Shown here: positions 1-6,147 of the stretch, piece by piece
Layout of the letters: each line of letters opens with the position of its first letter
Position numbering within the stretch: the first letter of the stretch is position 1
DNA from: PNAI01 sp964575715
GTDB lineage: Bacteria; Pseudomonadota; Alphaproteobacteria; Rhizobiales; Xanthobacteraceae
Length of the DNA stretch: 8,411 nucleotides
Direction of reading: 5' to 3'
NCBI GenBank assembly: GCA_964575715.1
Contig: CAZNSG010000089.1
Span: 1-8,411, forward strand
Made by a program: the position numbers and the translations under genes
Notes under the pieces: model-generated
The model's database searches: none
What the model was told of the DNA's origin: nothing
Seen by the model: the letters and a program-made list of their open reading frames with translations, nothing else

Positions 1-954
1 CGCGCGGCGCATGGGCGCCATGCCGCAATTGGTGCAGGCAACGATATGTTGTTGGGGAACGTGTTGCATCACGGCTTCGATGGTTGCGGCGACCTGTTCG
101 GGCGTTTCCACGTCGTCGGTGGCGACATCGATCACGCCGACCAGCACATCCTTGCCCTTGAGCAAAGACAGCAAATTCAGCGGCACCTTCGAGTTGCGGC
201 ATTCGACCGAGACCTGATCGATGCGGCTTCCCGCGAGCGCGGGGAAAATCTTCTCGTATTGGCGCCATTCGCCGCCGAGCGTGGCCTTCCAGTCGATGTT
301 GGCCTTGATGCCGTAGCCGTAACAGATGTGCACCGCGGTGGTGCATGTGAGGCCGTCGATGGCGCGATGCAGCGCCTCGATGCCCCAGATCGCGACGTCG
401 TCCATATAGACATTGAACGCCGGTTCGTCGAATTGGATCACGTCGACGCCGTCGCGCTCCAGCGCGCGCGCCTCGGTGTTGAGCGCTTCGGCGAAGGCGA
501 ACGCCATCCGCACGCGGTCGCCGTAATGGCGGTCGGCGACGGTATCGACAATGGTCATGGGGCCGGGGAGGGTGAATTTGAGCTTGCGCGTGGTATGGGC
601 GCGGGCAAAGCGCGCCTCCGCGGCATGCACGCGGCCCAAGAGCCGCAACGGGCCGGTGACGGTCGGCACCATGGCCTTGTAGCGATTGTTGCGGATGCCG
701 ATCTCGACCTTGTGGGCGAAGTCGATGCCGGCGAGGTTTTCCAGAAAGCCGTGGACGAAATGCTGGCGCGATTGCTCGCCGTCGCTCACCACGTCGATGC
801 CGGCATCTTCTTGCAGTTTGAGCGCCAGCAGGGTGGCGTCGAGTTTGGCGGCTTCCAATTCGGCGCCTGCGAGCCGCCAGGGCGCCCACAACTTGTTCGG
901 TTCCGCGAGCCAGGCGGGTTTGGGCAAGCTGCCGGCGATGGTGGTAGGGAACAT
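1..954 (-). CDS. MetE-core (cobalamin-independent methionine synthase catalytic domain) family methyltransferase, C-terminus cut by window edge
   Basis: Reads on the minus strand from ATG at 954 through 318 codons to base 1 without a stop, so the last few residues lie outside the window. The protein matches only the C-terminal catalytic barrel of MetE, with no N-terminal folate-binding half. Visible MetE-type landmarks are GSLPKP near the start (residues 8-13), DGEQSR with Glu60 (homocysteine-binding position), FDEPA (175-179), and a full zinc site: His209 and Cys211 (HIC), Glu251 (VEC) and Cys310 (NCGM). In MetE this zinc binds and activates the homocysteine thiol. Stand-alone core proteins of about 340 residues are common in alphaproteobacteria and are usually labelled methionine synthase, but the methyl donor is often unknown. 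The start lies 5 bases after the stop of the upstream monooxygenase, suggesting one mRNA. The Shine-Dalgarno is weak (a GAAGACGAG stretch inside the upstream gene's end), in line with translational coupling. Family is firm; the substrate is inference. Confidence 0.88.
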   Translation of the reverse strand, partial: MFPTTIAGSLPKPAWLAEPNKLWAPWRLAGAELEAAKLDATLLALKLQEDAGIDVVSDGEQSRQHFVHGFLENLAGIDFAHKVEIGIRNNRYKAMVPTVTGPLRLLGRVHAAEARFARAHTTRKLKFTLPGPMTIVDTVADRHYGDRVRMAFAFAEALNTEARALERDGVDVIQFDEPAFNVYMDDVAIWGIEALHRAIDGLTCTTAVHICYGYGIKANIDWKATLGGEWRQYEKIFPALAGSRIDQVSVECRNSKVPLNLLSLLKGKDVLVGVIDVATDDVETPEQVAATIEAVMQHVPQQHIVACTNCGMAPMRRA

Positions 955-959
955 GCGGT

Positions 960-2207
960 TTACTCGTCTTCGGGCCGCCAATCATAGAGCCAATCGAAGC
1001 GCGTGAGCAGCCGCTCCCCGCTCATTTTTCGCAAAGCGAAATTGCGCGCAAACGCCGCCGGACCGCCGAGATGATAGATCATTCCGTTTCGGCGCGCGGT
1101 GCGCTGCACGCGTGCGGTGCGCGCCTGGCGCTGGTGCTCATAGCGCCGCAGGGCTTGCGCGGGCTGGTCCGGTGCTGTGCGCAAACAATCGGCGAGCACG
1201 GCGGCATCCTCGATCGCCATCGCCGCGCCTTGGGCAAGAAATGGCAGATTGGGATGGGCCGCGTCGCCGAGCAATGTCACCGGTCCAATGCCCCAGCGGG
1301 CGCTTGGCGTCCGGTCGAACAGCGGCCAGCGCAGCCAGAGCTCCGGCGCGGCCAGCAGATCGCGCGCGGCTTTGGACCAGTCGTTGCGCGGGAAATGCGC
1401 CAACACATCGTCCGGCGTCGCCTCTTGCGCCGCCCAATTCGCGCGCTCGCGCCAGTCGCCGGCGATGGCGACGATGTTGATGGCGGTGCCGCCCTTCACC
1501 GGGTAATGCACCAGGTGGGCATCGCGGCCAAGCCAAAGATGTACGGTCGCCTCGCGAAAATCTGCGGGAGCCGCATTGTAAGGAATAGTTGCGCGCCAGG
1601 CGGTGCGGTTGGAATAGAGCGGCTGGCCGTCAGCGCGCAGTGACCAGCGGAATTTCGAGGCGAGCTCAAAACGCACGATCGAAGAAAGTCCATCGGCGCC
1701 GACCAGGGCGATGCCCTGGGTCTTGAAGCTGGCGCCGTCGTCCGACTCGATGCTGGTGCGGTCGTGCATGGCTTGCACCATCACGCCATCGGCATCGAAT
1801 TCGAATTTTTTCACTTCCGCGTTGAGTGACAAAGTAATGTCGGGATTGACGCGTACCGCATCGGCGAGCGCGGCTTGCAAATCGCCGCGATGGATCACCC
1901 AATAGGGCGCGCCGTAGCGCTCATGCGCGAATGTTCCAAGCGGGACGCGCGCCAGATGTTCGCCCGTGCCGGTTTGGATGCGCACTTCGTGCGGGGCGAC
2001 GATGTGGGGCTTGAGCCGGTCTTGCAAACCGAGCGCGAGCAGGACGCGGGTGGCATTGGGCGATAGCTGAAGGCCGGCGCCGATGTCGGCAAGCTCGGCC
2101 GCCTGCTCCAGCACGGCGACGCGAAAGCCGCTGCGCGCGAGTGCGAGCGCGGCGCTCAGGCCGCCGATGCCGGCGCCGGCAACGATGACGGTGCGCGCGG
2201 GCGCCAC
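960..2207 (-). CDS. FAD-dependent aromatic-ring monooxygenase (salicylate hydroxylase-like, UbiH/PHBH family)
   Basis: A 415-residue group A flavoprotein monooxygenase, close to the usual family length. It shows the three family signatures in order: the N-terminal Rossmann GAGIGG (residues 11-16) with Glu34 at the end of the second strand for FAD ribose, the ADG motif (171-173) that contacts both FAD and NAD(P)H, and GDAAHP (314-319) with the following AQGAAMAIEDA helix that binds the FAD phosphates. Such enzymes use NAD(P)H and O2 to hydroxylate aromatic acids or similar rings; the exact substrate cannot be read from sequence. The start is GTG at 2207; an in-frame TAG at 2214-2216 prevents any longer start, and the glycine motif begins only 11 residues in, so this start is well fixed. 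The leader is formed by an intergenic palindromic repeat (2211-2352), which supplies that TAG. The MetE-core gene follows after 5 bases. Confidence 0.9.
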   Translation of the reverse strand: MAPARTVIVAGAGIGGLSAALALARSGFRVAVLEQAAELADIGAGLQLSPNATRVLLALGLQDRLKPHIVAPHEVRIQTGTGEHLARVPLGTFAHERYGAPYWVIHRGDLQAALADAVRVNPDITLSLNAEVKKFEFDADGVMVQAMHDRTSIESDDGASFKTQGIALVGADGLSSIVRFELASKFRWSLRADGQPLYSNRTAWRATIPYNAAPADFREATVHLWLGRDAHLVHYPVKGGTAINIVAIAGDWRERANWAAQEATPDDVLAHFPRNDWSKAARDLLAAPELWLRWPLFDRTPSARWGIGPVTLLGDAAHPNLPFLAQGAAMAIEDAAVLADCLRTAPDQPAQALRRYEHQRQARTARVQRTARRNGMIYHLGGPAAFARNFALRKMSGERLLTRFDWLYDWRPEDE

Positions 2208-2210
2208 GGC

Positions 2211-2352
2211 GCTCTAGAGCCCTATGCGCTCTGGTGAAATCAATGTGGGATCCGCGCTTTTTGTTTGCGCATGATCTTATCCGACCTTCCTTCGCCCGCC
2301 GAAGCGGGCTTCGCGAAGGCGGGAAACCGGTTCCCACTTTTCGGGATCATGC
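2211..2352 (+). repeat. RIME-like mosaic palindromic repeat, copy A (carries nested insert 1)
   Basis: Copy A of a four-member family. It has a left palindrome region (perfect 10-base palindrome GCTCTAGAGC at 2211-2220) and a right palindrome running from GCATGATC (2269-2276) to GATCATGC (2345-2352), with AAACCGGTTCCCA in the centre. A 39-base GC-rich module (2285-2323) interrupts the right palindrome between TCCGA and AAACCGG; it contains GCCCGC-CGAA-GCGGGC (2294-2309). The uninterrupted form is seen in copy B. The element fills the gap between the zinc-finger gene and the monooxygenase (both minus strand) and ends 3 bases before the monooxygenase GTG. The RIME name (Rhizobium intergenic mosaic elements) is given from recall of the core sequence. 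Confidence 0.8.
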
Positions 2353-2367
2353 GAGCGCGCCTTCAGT

Positions 2368-2610
2368 TCAAGCCGGCGCGGTCAAGGCGCATTCGGCCGG
2401 CCGCGCCGCGTGTCGATCGAGCGAGGGATCGTGACGGTAGAGCGTCGAGCAATAGGGGCAGATGATTTCATCGCGGTCGCCCATGTCGAGAAAGACATGC
2501 GGATGGTCTTGCGGGGGCGTGGCGCCCACGCACTTGAATTCGTGCGCGCCGATTTCGATCATCGGCAGGCCGGGATCGTTGTGAAAATGGGGAACGACGG
2601 TGTCTGCCAT
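2368..2610 (-). CDS. Zinc-finger CHCC domain protein (NDUFS6-like zf-CHCC family)
   Basis: An 80-residue protein starting at ATG 2610. Its zinc-binding pattern is Cys27 (FKCVGA), His36 (QDHPHVFLDMG), then Cys51 and Cys54 (IICPYCSTLYRH). This Cys-His-Cys-Cys order with a GHP/DHP and a CPYC is the zf-CHCC family, whose mitochondrial member is the complex I accessory subunit NDUFS6. Many alphaproteobacteria carry a free-standing version of about 60-80 residues. Its exact role is not settled; a link to respiratory complex I assembly is family knowledge, and no respiratory gene is next to it here. A GAGGA stretch lies about 12 bases before the ATG, a rather long spacing. It is read in the same direction as the monooxygenase downstream, with repeat copy A between them, so co-transcription is possible. 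It is divergent from the hydrolase, sharing the 2611-2772 region. Confidence 0.88.
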   Translation of the reverse strand: MADTVVPHFHNDPGLPMIEIGAHEFKCVGATPPQDHPHVFLDMGDRDEIICPYCSTLYRHDPSLDRHAARPAECALTAPA

Positions 2611-2772
2611 GTTTTATTAGTGTCCTCGCGCGCTTCGCGTCCAGGTGCATCGTCAGGCCGCACAATATCGGAGCGTCGGGTCGATTCCTAGACATCGATG
2701 GTAAAAAGCCTCAAATACAAATGCTTCAATCGCGATTACCACTGCCAGCCACGGCCAGATATGGTCGAGACC

Positions 2773-3525
2773 ATGCCCTCATTCCATCACGGTGCAGTCG
2801 AGATCGCCTTCCTTGACGAGGGCGAGGGCGAGCCGATCGTGCTCATCCACGGCTTTGCCTCGACCAAGGAAGTCAACTGGGTGCGGCCGGGCTGGGTTGT
2901 AACGCTCACACGCGCGGGCCGGCGCGCGATCGCGCTCGACAATCGCGGCCATGGCCAATCGAGCAAGCTCTACGATCCGGCGGAATATCACACCGGCCGC
3001 ATGGCCGGGGACGTGCGCGCGCTGATCGATCATCTGAGGCTTAGCCGCGTGGATGTGATGGGCTATTCCATGGGCGCGCGCATCGCGGCGTTCCTGGCGC
3101 TCGATCATCCCGATCGGGTGCGCGCGGCGATCTTGGGCGGGCTGGGCATGAGTCTGATCGATGGAGCGGAGCTGCCGGAGCGGATCGCGGACGCGCTCGA
3201 AGCGCGCGACATGGCCGACGTGACCTCGGAGCAGGCGCGCCTGTTTCGCGCCTTCGCCGAGCAGACCAAATCGGATCGCCGGGCGCTTGCGGCCTGCATC
3301 CGTGGCTCGCGCCAGACGCTTTCGCGCGCGCAAGCCGCCGCCATCCATGTCCCCGTACTGGTCGCGGTCGGCACGAAGGATATGATCGCGGGATCGGCCG
3401 AGCGGCTTGCGGCGCTGATCCCGGGCGCGCAAGCTCTTCCCATCCCGGAGCGCGACCACATGCTGGCGGTGGGGGATAAGGTGTTCAAGGCGGCGGTGCT
3501 GAGTTTTCTGGCCGAGCAGCCCTGA
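2773..3525 (+). CDS. Alpha/beta fold hydrolase
   Basis: A 250-residue alpha/beta hydrolase of normal single-domain size. The oxyanion-hole segment is LIHGF (residues 24-28), followed by DNRGHGQS (56-63), the nucleophile elbow GYSMG with Ser99, the acid Asp203 (GTKD) and the base His229 (RDHM), so the Ser-Asp-His triad is complete. No transmembrane segment or signal peptide is seen, so it is probably cytoplasmic. The substrate is unknown; esterase, lactonase and C-C hydrolase are all possible. The frame is open from ATG 2698, but the first 21 codons are AT-rich and unlike the rest. Starts at 2761 and 2773 are more likely; I chose 2773 because MPSFHHGAVEIAFLDEG matches how I recall family members beginning. 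No start has a strong Shine-Dalgarno. The gene is divergent from the zinc-finger gene and is followed by 259 bases without a recognised gene before cysE. Confidence 0.88.
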   Translation: MPSFHHGAVEIAFLDEGEGEPIVLIHGFASTKEVNWVRPGWVVTLTRAGRRAIALDNRGHGQSSKLYDPAEYHTGRMAGDVRALIDHLRLSRVDVMGYSMGARIAAFLALDHPDRVRAAILGGLGMSLIDGAELPERIADALEARDMADVTSEQARLFRAFAEQTKSDRRALAACIRGSRQTLSRAQAAAIHVPVLVAVGTKDMIAGSAERLAALIPGAQALPIPERDHMLAVGDKVFKAAVLSFLAEQP

Positions 3526-3641
3526 TCCGCCCCCCATTATCGAGTAAAAAATATGCTAACGGCCAATGTGTTAACTCGGCATCTTAATAATATGATTCAG
3601 GTTCTAATTGCGAACGCCCTTGTTCGTCCCCAAATTATGCT
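3526..3641. other. AT-rich intergenic stretch between hydrolase gene and repeat copy B
   Basis: This spacer is markedly more AT-rich than the surrounding coding DNA, with runs such as GTAAAAAATATG and CTTAATAATATGATTC. It includes a small inverted repeat CGAAC-GCCCTT-GTTCG near 3611-3626 that is not followed by a T run. It may hold promoter or transcript-end signals for the flanking genes, but no clear -35/-10 pair or classic terminator could be identified. A 50-codon open frame runs from 3553 into the repeat and is judged not to be a gene. Confidence 0.4.
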
Positions 3642-3745
3642 AGAGCATGATCCCGAAAAGTGGGAACCGGTTTTCGGAAAAGATCATGCTCAAACAAGAA
3701 GCTAGGGCCTAGTTCCGATTCCACCGAGATGGATAAGGCCCTAGC
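3642..3745 (-). repeat. RIME-like mosaic palindromic repeat, copy B (uninterrupted, inverted orientation)
   Basis: This is the simplest copy and defines the parent element, in opposite orientation to the other three. Palindrome 1 has perfect 10-base arms GAGCATGATC (3643-3652) and GATCATGCTC (3682-3691) around a GGGAACCGGTTTTC centre. Palindrome 2 has perfect 9-base arms GCTAGGGCC (3701-3709) and GGCCCTAGC (3737-3745). No nested module is present. Two palindromes in about 104 bases fits the known RIME plan. The element ends 2 bases before a TATAAT-like hexamer and 39 bases before the cysE start. Confidence 0.85.
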
Positions 3746-3747
3746 GA

Positions 3748-3753
3748 TATAAT
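3748..3753 (+). promoter_or_regulatory. Candidate -10 element upstream of cysE
   Basis: TATAAT occurs 31 bases before the cysE ATG, just past the edge of repeat copy B. The place where a -35 hexamer should lie (about 3725-3730) is inside the repeat and shows no TTGACA-like match, so only the -10 half is supported. Confidence 0.3.
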
Positions 3754-3784
3754 GTAGGCATTTGCTTGGAACTGGGAGGTCCAC

Positions 3785-4609
3785 ATGACTCAGAACAAGC
3801 GCAAGCTCGCCAAGGCGCTCGATAAGGTCGATCCGGTCTGGCAGCGTATCCGCAGCGAGGCGGAGGATGCGGTGCGGCGGGAGCCGGAGCTTGCGAGCTT
3901 CATCTTTTCTTCGCTGCTCCACCACGACACGCTCGAAGCGGCGATCATGCATCGCATCGCCGAGCGGCTCGATCATCCGGACGTTACGGGTGAGTTGATC
4001 CGGCAGGCCTATACCGACGCGCTGGAGGATCAGCCGGAGATCGGCGAGGCCTTCCGCGCCGATATTGTCGCGACCGTCGATCGCGATCCCGCCACCAACC
4101 GGTTCCTTGAACCCGTGCTCTATTTCAAAGGCTTCCATGCCATCCAGACCCATCGGCTGGCGCATTGGCTGTGGGGCCGGGACCGCAAGGACTTTGCCTT
4201 ATATCTGCAAAGCCGCTCCTCAACCGTGTTCCAGTGCGACATCCATCCGGCCGCGCGCGTGGGGCGCGGCATATTCCTCGATCACGCCACCGGCCTCGTG
4301 GTCGGCGAGACCGCGGTGATCGAGGACGATGTCTCGATGCTGCAAGATGTAACGCTTGGCGGCACCGGCAAAGAGGACGGCGATCGGCATCCCAAGATCC
4401 GCCGCGGCGTGCTGATCGGGGCTGGCGCCAAGATCCTCGGCAATATCGAGGTCGGCCAATGCGCCCGCATCGCCGCGGGCTCGGTGGTGCTCAAACCGGT
4501 GCCTAACAATGTGACGGTCGCGGGCGTGCCGGCCCGGGTGATCGGGGAAGCATCTTGTGCTGAGCCTTCGCGCACCATGGACCAGCTGTTTCCCGATATC
4601 GGACTCTGA
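3785..4609 (+). CDS. cysE: Serine O-acetyltransferase
   Basis: Transfers acetyl from acetyl-CoA to L-serine, making O-acetylserine, the carbon skeleton for cysteine synthesis by CysK in the cytoplasm. The 274-residue protein has the helical N-terminal SATase domain (about 1-140) followed by a left-handed beta-helix of hexapeptide repeats (about 150-255). Active-site residues known from E. coli CysE are present: Asp152 (CDIHP), His167 (LDHATG) and His202 (DRHPKI), with the conserved GGTGK loop (192-196). The ATG at 3785 is preceded by a good Shine-Dalgarno, GGGAGG at 3774-3779, with 5 bases of spacing. The family C-terminus normally ends in Ile, which docks in CysK to form the cysteine synthase complex; this one ends DIGL, with Leu last. 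The gene appears to be a single unit: repeat copy B lies before it, and a palindrome at its stop plus repeat copy C after it. Confidence 0.96.
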   Translation: MTQNKRKLAKALDKVDPVWQRIRSEAEDAVRREPELASFIFSSLLHHDTLEAAIMHRIAERLDHPDVTGELIRQAYTDALEDQPEIGEAFRADIVATVDRDPATNRFLEPVLYFKGFHAIQTHRLAHWLWGRDRKDFALYLQSRSSTVFQCDIHPAARVGRGIFLDHATGLVVGETAVIEDDVSMLQDVTLGGTGKEDGDRHPKIRRGVLIGAGAKILGNIEVGQCARIAAGSVVLKPVPNNVTVAGVPARVIGEASCAEPSRTMDQLFPDIGL

Positions 4610-4627
4610 ACGTTCCGGCGAACGTTC
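4608..4627 (+). other. Perfect hairpin overlapping the cysE stop codon
   Basis: GAACGTTC occurs twice, at 4608-4615 and 4620-4627, with CGGC between. The octamer is its own reverse complement, so the pair forms a perfect 8-base stem with a CGGC tetraloop. The first two bases are the last two of the cysE TGA stop. No T run follows, so it is not a classic intrinsic terminator. It could be a weak terminator, a 3' end-protecting stem or a protein-binding palindrome. Confidence 0.5.
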
Positions 4628-4668
4628 TGCTGTGCTGGCGCGCGGATCGTCCGCATGCTACCAGAGGT

Positions 4669-4868
4669 GCTAGAGCCTTAGCGGATTTGATGGAATCAGA
4701 GCTTGGCTCTAGCTTTTTGTTTGCGCATGATCTTTTCCGACCTTCCTTCGCCCGCCGACCCTGGCTCCGCCGAAGGCGGCTTCGCCGAGGCGAGAGCGGG
4801 CTTCGCGAAGGCGGGAAACCGGTTTCCACCCCGGATCAAGTCCGGGGCAGGCTTTTTCGGGATCATGC
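4669..4868 (+). repeat. RIME-like mosaic palindromic repeat, copy C (carries both nested inserts)
   Basis: This is the longest copy. The left palindrome has perfect 9-base arms GCTAGAGCC (4669-4677) and GGCTCTAGC (4705-4713). The right palindrome runs from GCATGATC (4725-4732) to GATCATGC (4861-4868). Insert 1 (4741-4815, 75 bases) sits at the same point as in copy A and is that 39-base module plus 36 further bases (4759-4794), which contain CCGCC-GAA-GGCGG (4767-4779). Insert 2 (4829-4851) contains CCCCGGA-TCAAG-TCCGGGG. The element fills most of the cysE to DUF3126 gap and ends 17 bases before the latter's Shine-Dalgarno. Confidence 0.85.
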
Positions 4869-4885
4869 GCTAACTTTGGCAGCCC

Positions 4886-4890
4886 GGAGG
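4886..4890 (+). promoter_or_regulatory. Shine-Dalgarno that fixes the start of the DUF3126-like gene
   Basis: GGAGG at 4886-4890 is the only strong ribosome-binding site here. It lies 2 bases before GTG 4893, too close for initiation, and 8 bases before GTG 4899, a normal distance. This favours 4899 as the start. Confidence 0.7.
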
Positions 4891-4898
4891 CCGTGCGC

Positions 4899-5108
4899 GT
4901 GGACTTGCAGGAAATCAAGAAAATCGACGCTTACTTGAAGCGTCTGTTCAGCAATCCGCGCATCCGCGTGCAACCGCGGCCAAAGAAGGACGATTCCGCC
5001 GAAGTCTATATCGGCGACGAGTTCATCGGCGTGCTGTTCGTGGACGACGAGGACGCCGACCGCTCGTACAATTTCCAGATGGCGATCTTGGAAACCGATC
5101 TGGAATAA
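4899..5108 (+). CDS. DUF3126-like small conserved protein
   Basis: A 69-residue acidic protein beginning MDLQEIKKIDAYLKRLF when started at GTG 4899. The core PRIRVQPRPKKDDSAEVYIGDEFIGVLFVDDEDADRSYNFQMAIL is what I recognise as the DUF3126 family, a small protein widespread in alphaproteobacteria with no established function. The pattern suggests one N-terminal helix followed by a small beta sheet; no signal peptide, membrane segment or metal-binding cysteines are present. The frame also allows GTG 4893 (71 residues), but the Shine-Dalgarno spacing argues against it. It lies downstream of cysE on the same strand, separated by repeat copy C, and is followed after 11 bases by a large inverted repeat likely to end its transcript. 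Confidence 0.85.
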   Translation: MDLQEIKKIDAYLKRLFSNPRIRVQPRPKKDDSAEVYIGDEFIGVLFVDDEDADRSYNFQMAILETDLE

Positions 5109-5119
5109 TTCAATCTATC

Positions 5120-5211
5120 GTCATCCTGAGGTGCTCGGCCGAAGGCCGAGCCTCGAAGGATGATTGCACCGTCACCCTTCGAGGCTCGCTTCGCTCGCAC
5201 CTCAGGGTGAC
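5120..5211. repeat. Paired palindromic intergenic repeat, likely bidirectional terminator
   Basis: Two opposed copies of a short repeat form a large hairpin. Outer arms are GTCATCCTGAGGTGC (5120-5134) and GCACCTCAGGGTGAC (5197-5211), 14 of 15 bases complementary with one G-T pair. Inner arms are at 5148-5163 and 5172-5187, 15 of 16 complementary. Within the left copy is CTCGGCC-GAA-GGCCGAG (5134-5150). It lies exactly between the convergent DUF3126-like gene and the hypothetical gene at 5221, so a role as shared terminator is plausible, although there is no T run. The CATCCTGAGG / CTCGAAGGATG signature is a common intergenic repeat in Bradyrhizobium relatives. Confidence 0.8.
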
Positions 5212-5220
5212 GACAGGCCT

Positions 5221-5946
5221 TTATCGGCCGCTCGGCCGCAGGCTCGCGAGCAATCGATCGATGCCGGCCGCGACGTTGCGCCAATCGGCGAGCCAGTCGC
5301 GCGGAAAGCGCACGGTGATGTCGGTATTAGCGATCCGCCGTTCATGCAGGCAGATCCCGGGTGCCGGGCCGTTTCTGCGGGTGCAGCGCATGAGGAAACG
5401 CTCGGGTGAAATCCCGTCGTAAAGCAGGTCCTCGCCCTGATAGGGGGTGCCGTTGCGGAATGCCTGCACCAGCAGGCCATCGGGTCCCTCGCGCGGCGCA
5501 CCATCGGTATAGCGCGGATAGATGGTCTTGAAGCGCTCCGGCGGCGGCGGCGTGCTGTCGCTGATGGCAATGGTCACAAACACGCGGTCGGAGAAGTTCA
5601 GCACTTCCGTTGATGCGGGTTTGGCGGCGTGATCGGGCGGCGTCAGCGACGGCCAGAGGAATGCGAGGTCGATGCGCTCCTGTGCGCCTGCGCGCCGCTG
5701 CAAAGCGATGCGGATGGCGGCAGGCGGTACGTTGAGCGATATTCCGCCGACTGTGATGGGCAGCGCCGGTGCATCGAGCGCGACCTGGTCCGGCCAGCTC
5801 GGCCACAGGATATAGGCGACCGGGCAGCCGGCCAGGCAAAGAACGCCCGCGATCAGTGCCAGCCTGAGTACGAGGCCGCCCAGGTCCCAGCGTGCCGCGG
5901 GCGTCCGGTGCCTGATGGCTCTGGCATGGTGGGCAGTTTGGGACAT
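5221..5946 (-). CDS. Hypothetical protein with one N-terminal membrane anchor
   Basis: From ATG 5946 the product is 241 residues. A basic N-terminal tail (about 1-20) is followed by one hydrophobic segment (about 23-48, GLVLRLALIAGVLCLAGC then PVAYILW) and a soluble region likely to lie in the periplasm. LAGC at residues 38-41 fits a lipobox, but hydrophobic residues continue after the Cys, so a signal anchor seems more likely than a lipoprotein. The rest includes LPITVGGISLNVPPAAIRI and a final segment DITVRFPRDWLADWRNVAAGIDRLLASL. I recognise no catalytic motif or named family. The frame continues upstream to ATG 6021 (266 residues); that extension is not hydrophobic and neither start has a clear Shine-Dalgarno, so the start is uncertain. 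The gene is divergent from the membrane-protein gene at 6148. Confidence 0.75.
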   Translation of the reverse strand: MSQTAHHARAIRHRTPAARWDLGGLVLRLALIAGVLCLAGCPVAYILWPSWPDQVALDAPALPITVGGISLNVPPAAIRIALQRRAGAQERIDLAFLWPSLTPPDHAAKPASTEVLNFSDRVFVTIAISDSTPPPPERFKTIYPRYTDGAPREGPDGLLVQAFRNGTPYQGEDLLYDGISPERFLMRCTRRNGPAPGICLHERRIANTDITVRFPRDWLADWRNVAAGIDRLLASLRPSGR

Positions 5947-6034
5947 GTTGCAACGGATTTGCAGGTGGTTGGCGCGAATCAACGGCAAGTATGACACGCT
6001 GCGGAGCAGGGCGGGCGCCATCGGGGCCGGCGCG

Positions 6035-6050
6035 TTAACCTTGCTTTAAC
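6035..6050 (+). promoter_or_regulatory. Candidate CtrA-binding box (TTAA-N7-TTAAC)
   Basis: TTAA at 6035-6038 and TTAAC at 6046-6050 are separated by exactly 7 bases (CCTTGCT). This is the full consensus of the alphaproteobacterial cell-cycle regulator CtrA. It lies in the divergent region between the genes starting at 5946 (minus, 88 bases away) and 6148 (plus, 97 bases away), a suitable place for control of either. Known from motif match only. Confidence 0.5.
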
Positions 6051-6147
6051 GATGTTCTGGCGGGCGGCGGCGGCATTTGGGAGATTTCGGGCGATCGAGA
6101 GCGGGCCGCCGTCGGCCCTAACCGTGCGCTTGAGTATTTTGAGTACG

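Noticed and set aside
46..987. Long plus-strand open frame (313 codons)
   Set aside because: It is antisense to the MetE-core gene, which has clear family motifs and a complete zinc site; the plus-strand translation shows no recognisable domain and is a by-product of high-GC codon use.
2698..2772. N-terminal extension of the hydrolase from ATG 2698
   Set aside because: The codons are AT-rich and unlike the gene body, there is no Shine-Dalgarno, and the family start appears to be at 2773 (or 2761).
2779..3537. Minus-strand open frame of 252 codons opposite the hydrolase
   Set aside because: The plus strand encodes an intact alpha/beta hydrolase with a full catalytic triad; the antisense product is Arg/His/Ala-rich with no family pattern.
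3567..3590. Second CtrA-like TTAA pair upstream of cysE
   Set aside because: The gap between the two TTAA halves is 9 bases, not 7.
3553..3705. 50-codon small gene after the hydrolase
   Set aside because: No ribosome-binding site, and the second half is translated repeat sequence; kept only as a low-interest finding.
4608..4627. LexA box (GAAC-N7-GAAC or GTTC-N7-GTTC)
   Set aside because: The spacing between the GAAC pairs, and between the GTTC pairs, is 8 bases, not the 7 required by the alphaproteobacterial LexA consensus, and it lies at the end of cysE rather than in a promoter.
5120..5211. CRISPR-like or IS end structure
   Set aside because: There are no regularly spaced direct repeats and no transposase; the element is a pair of opposed intergenic palindromes.
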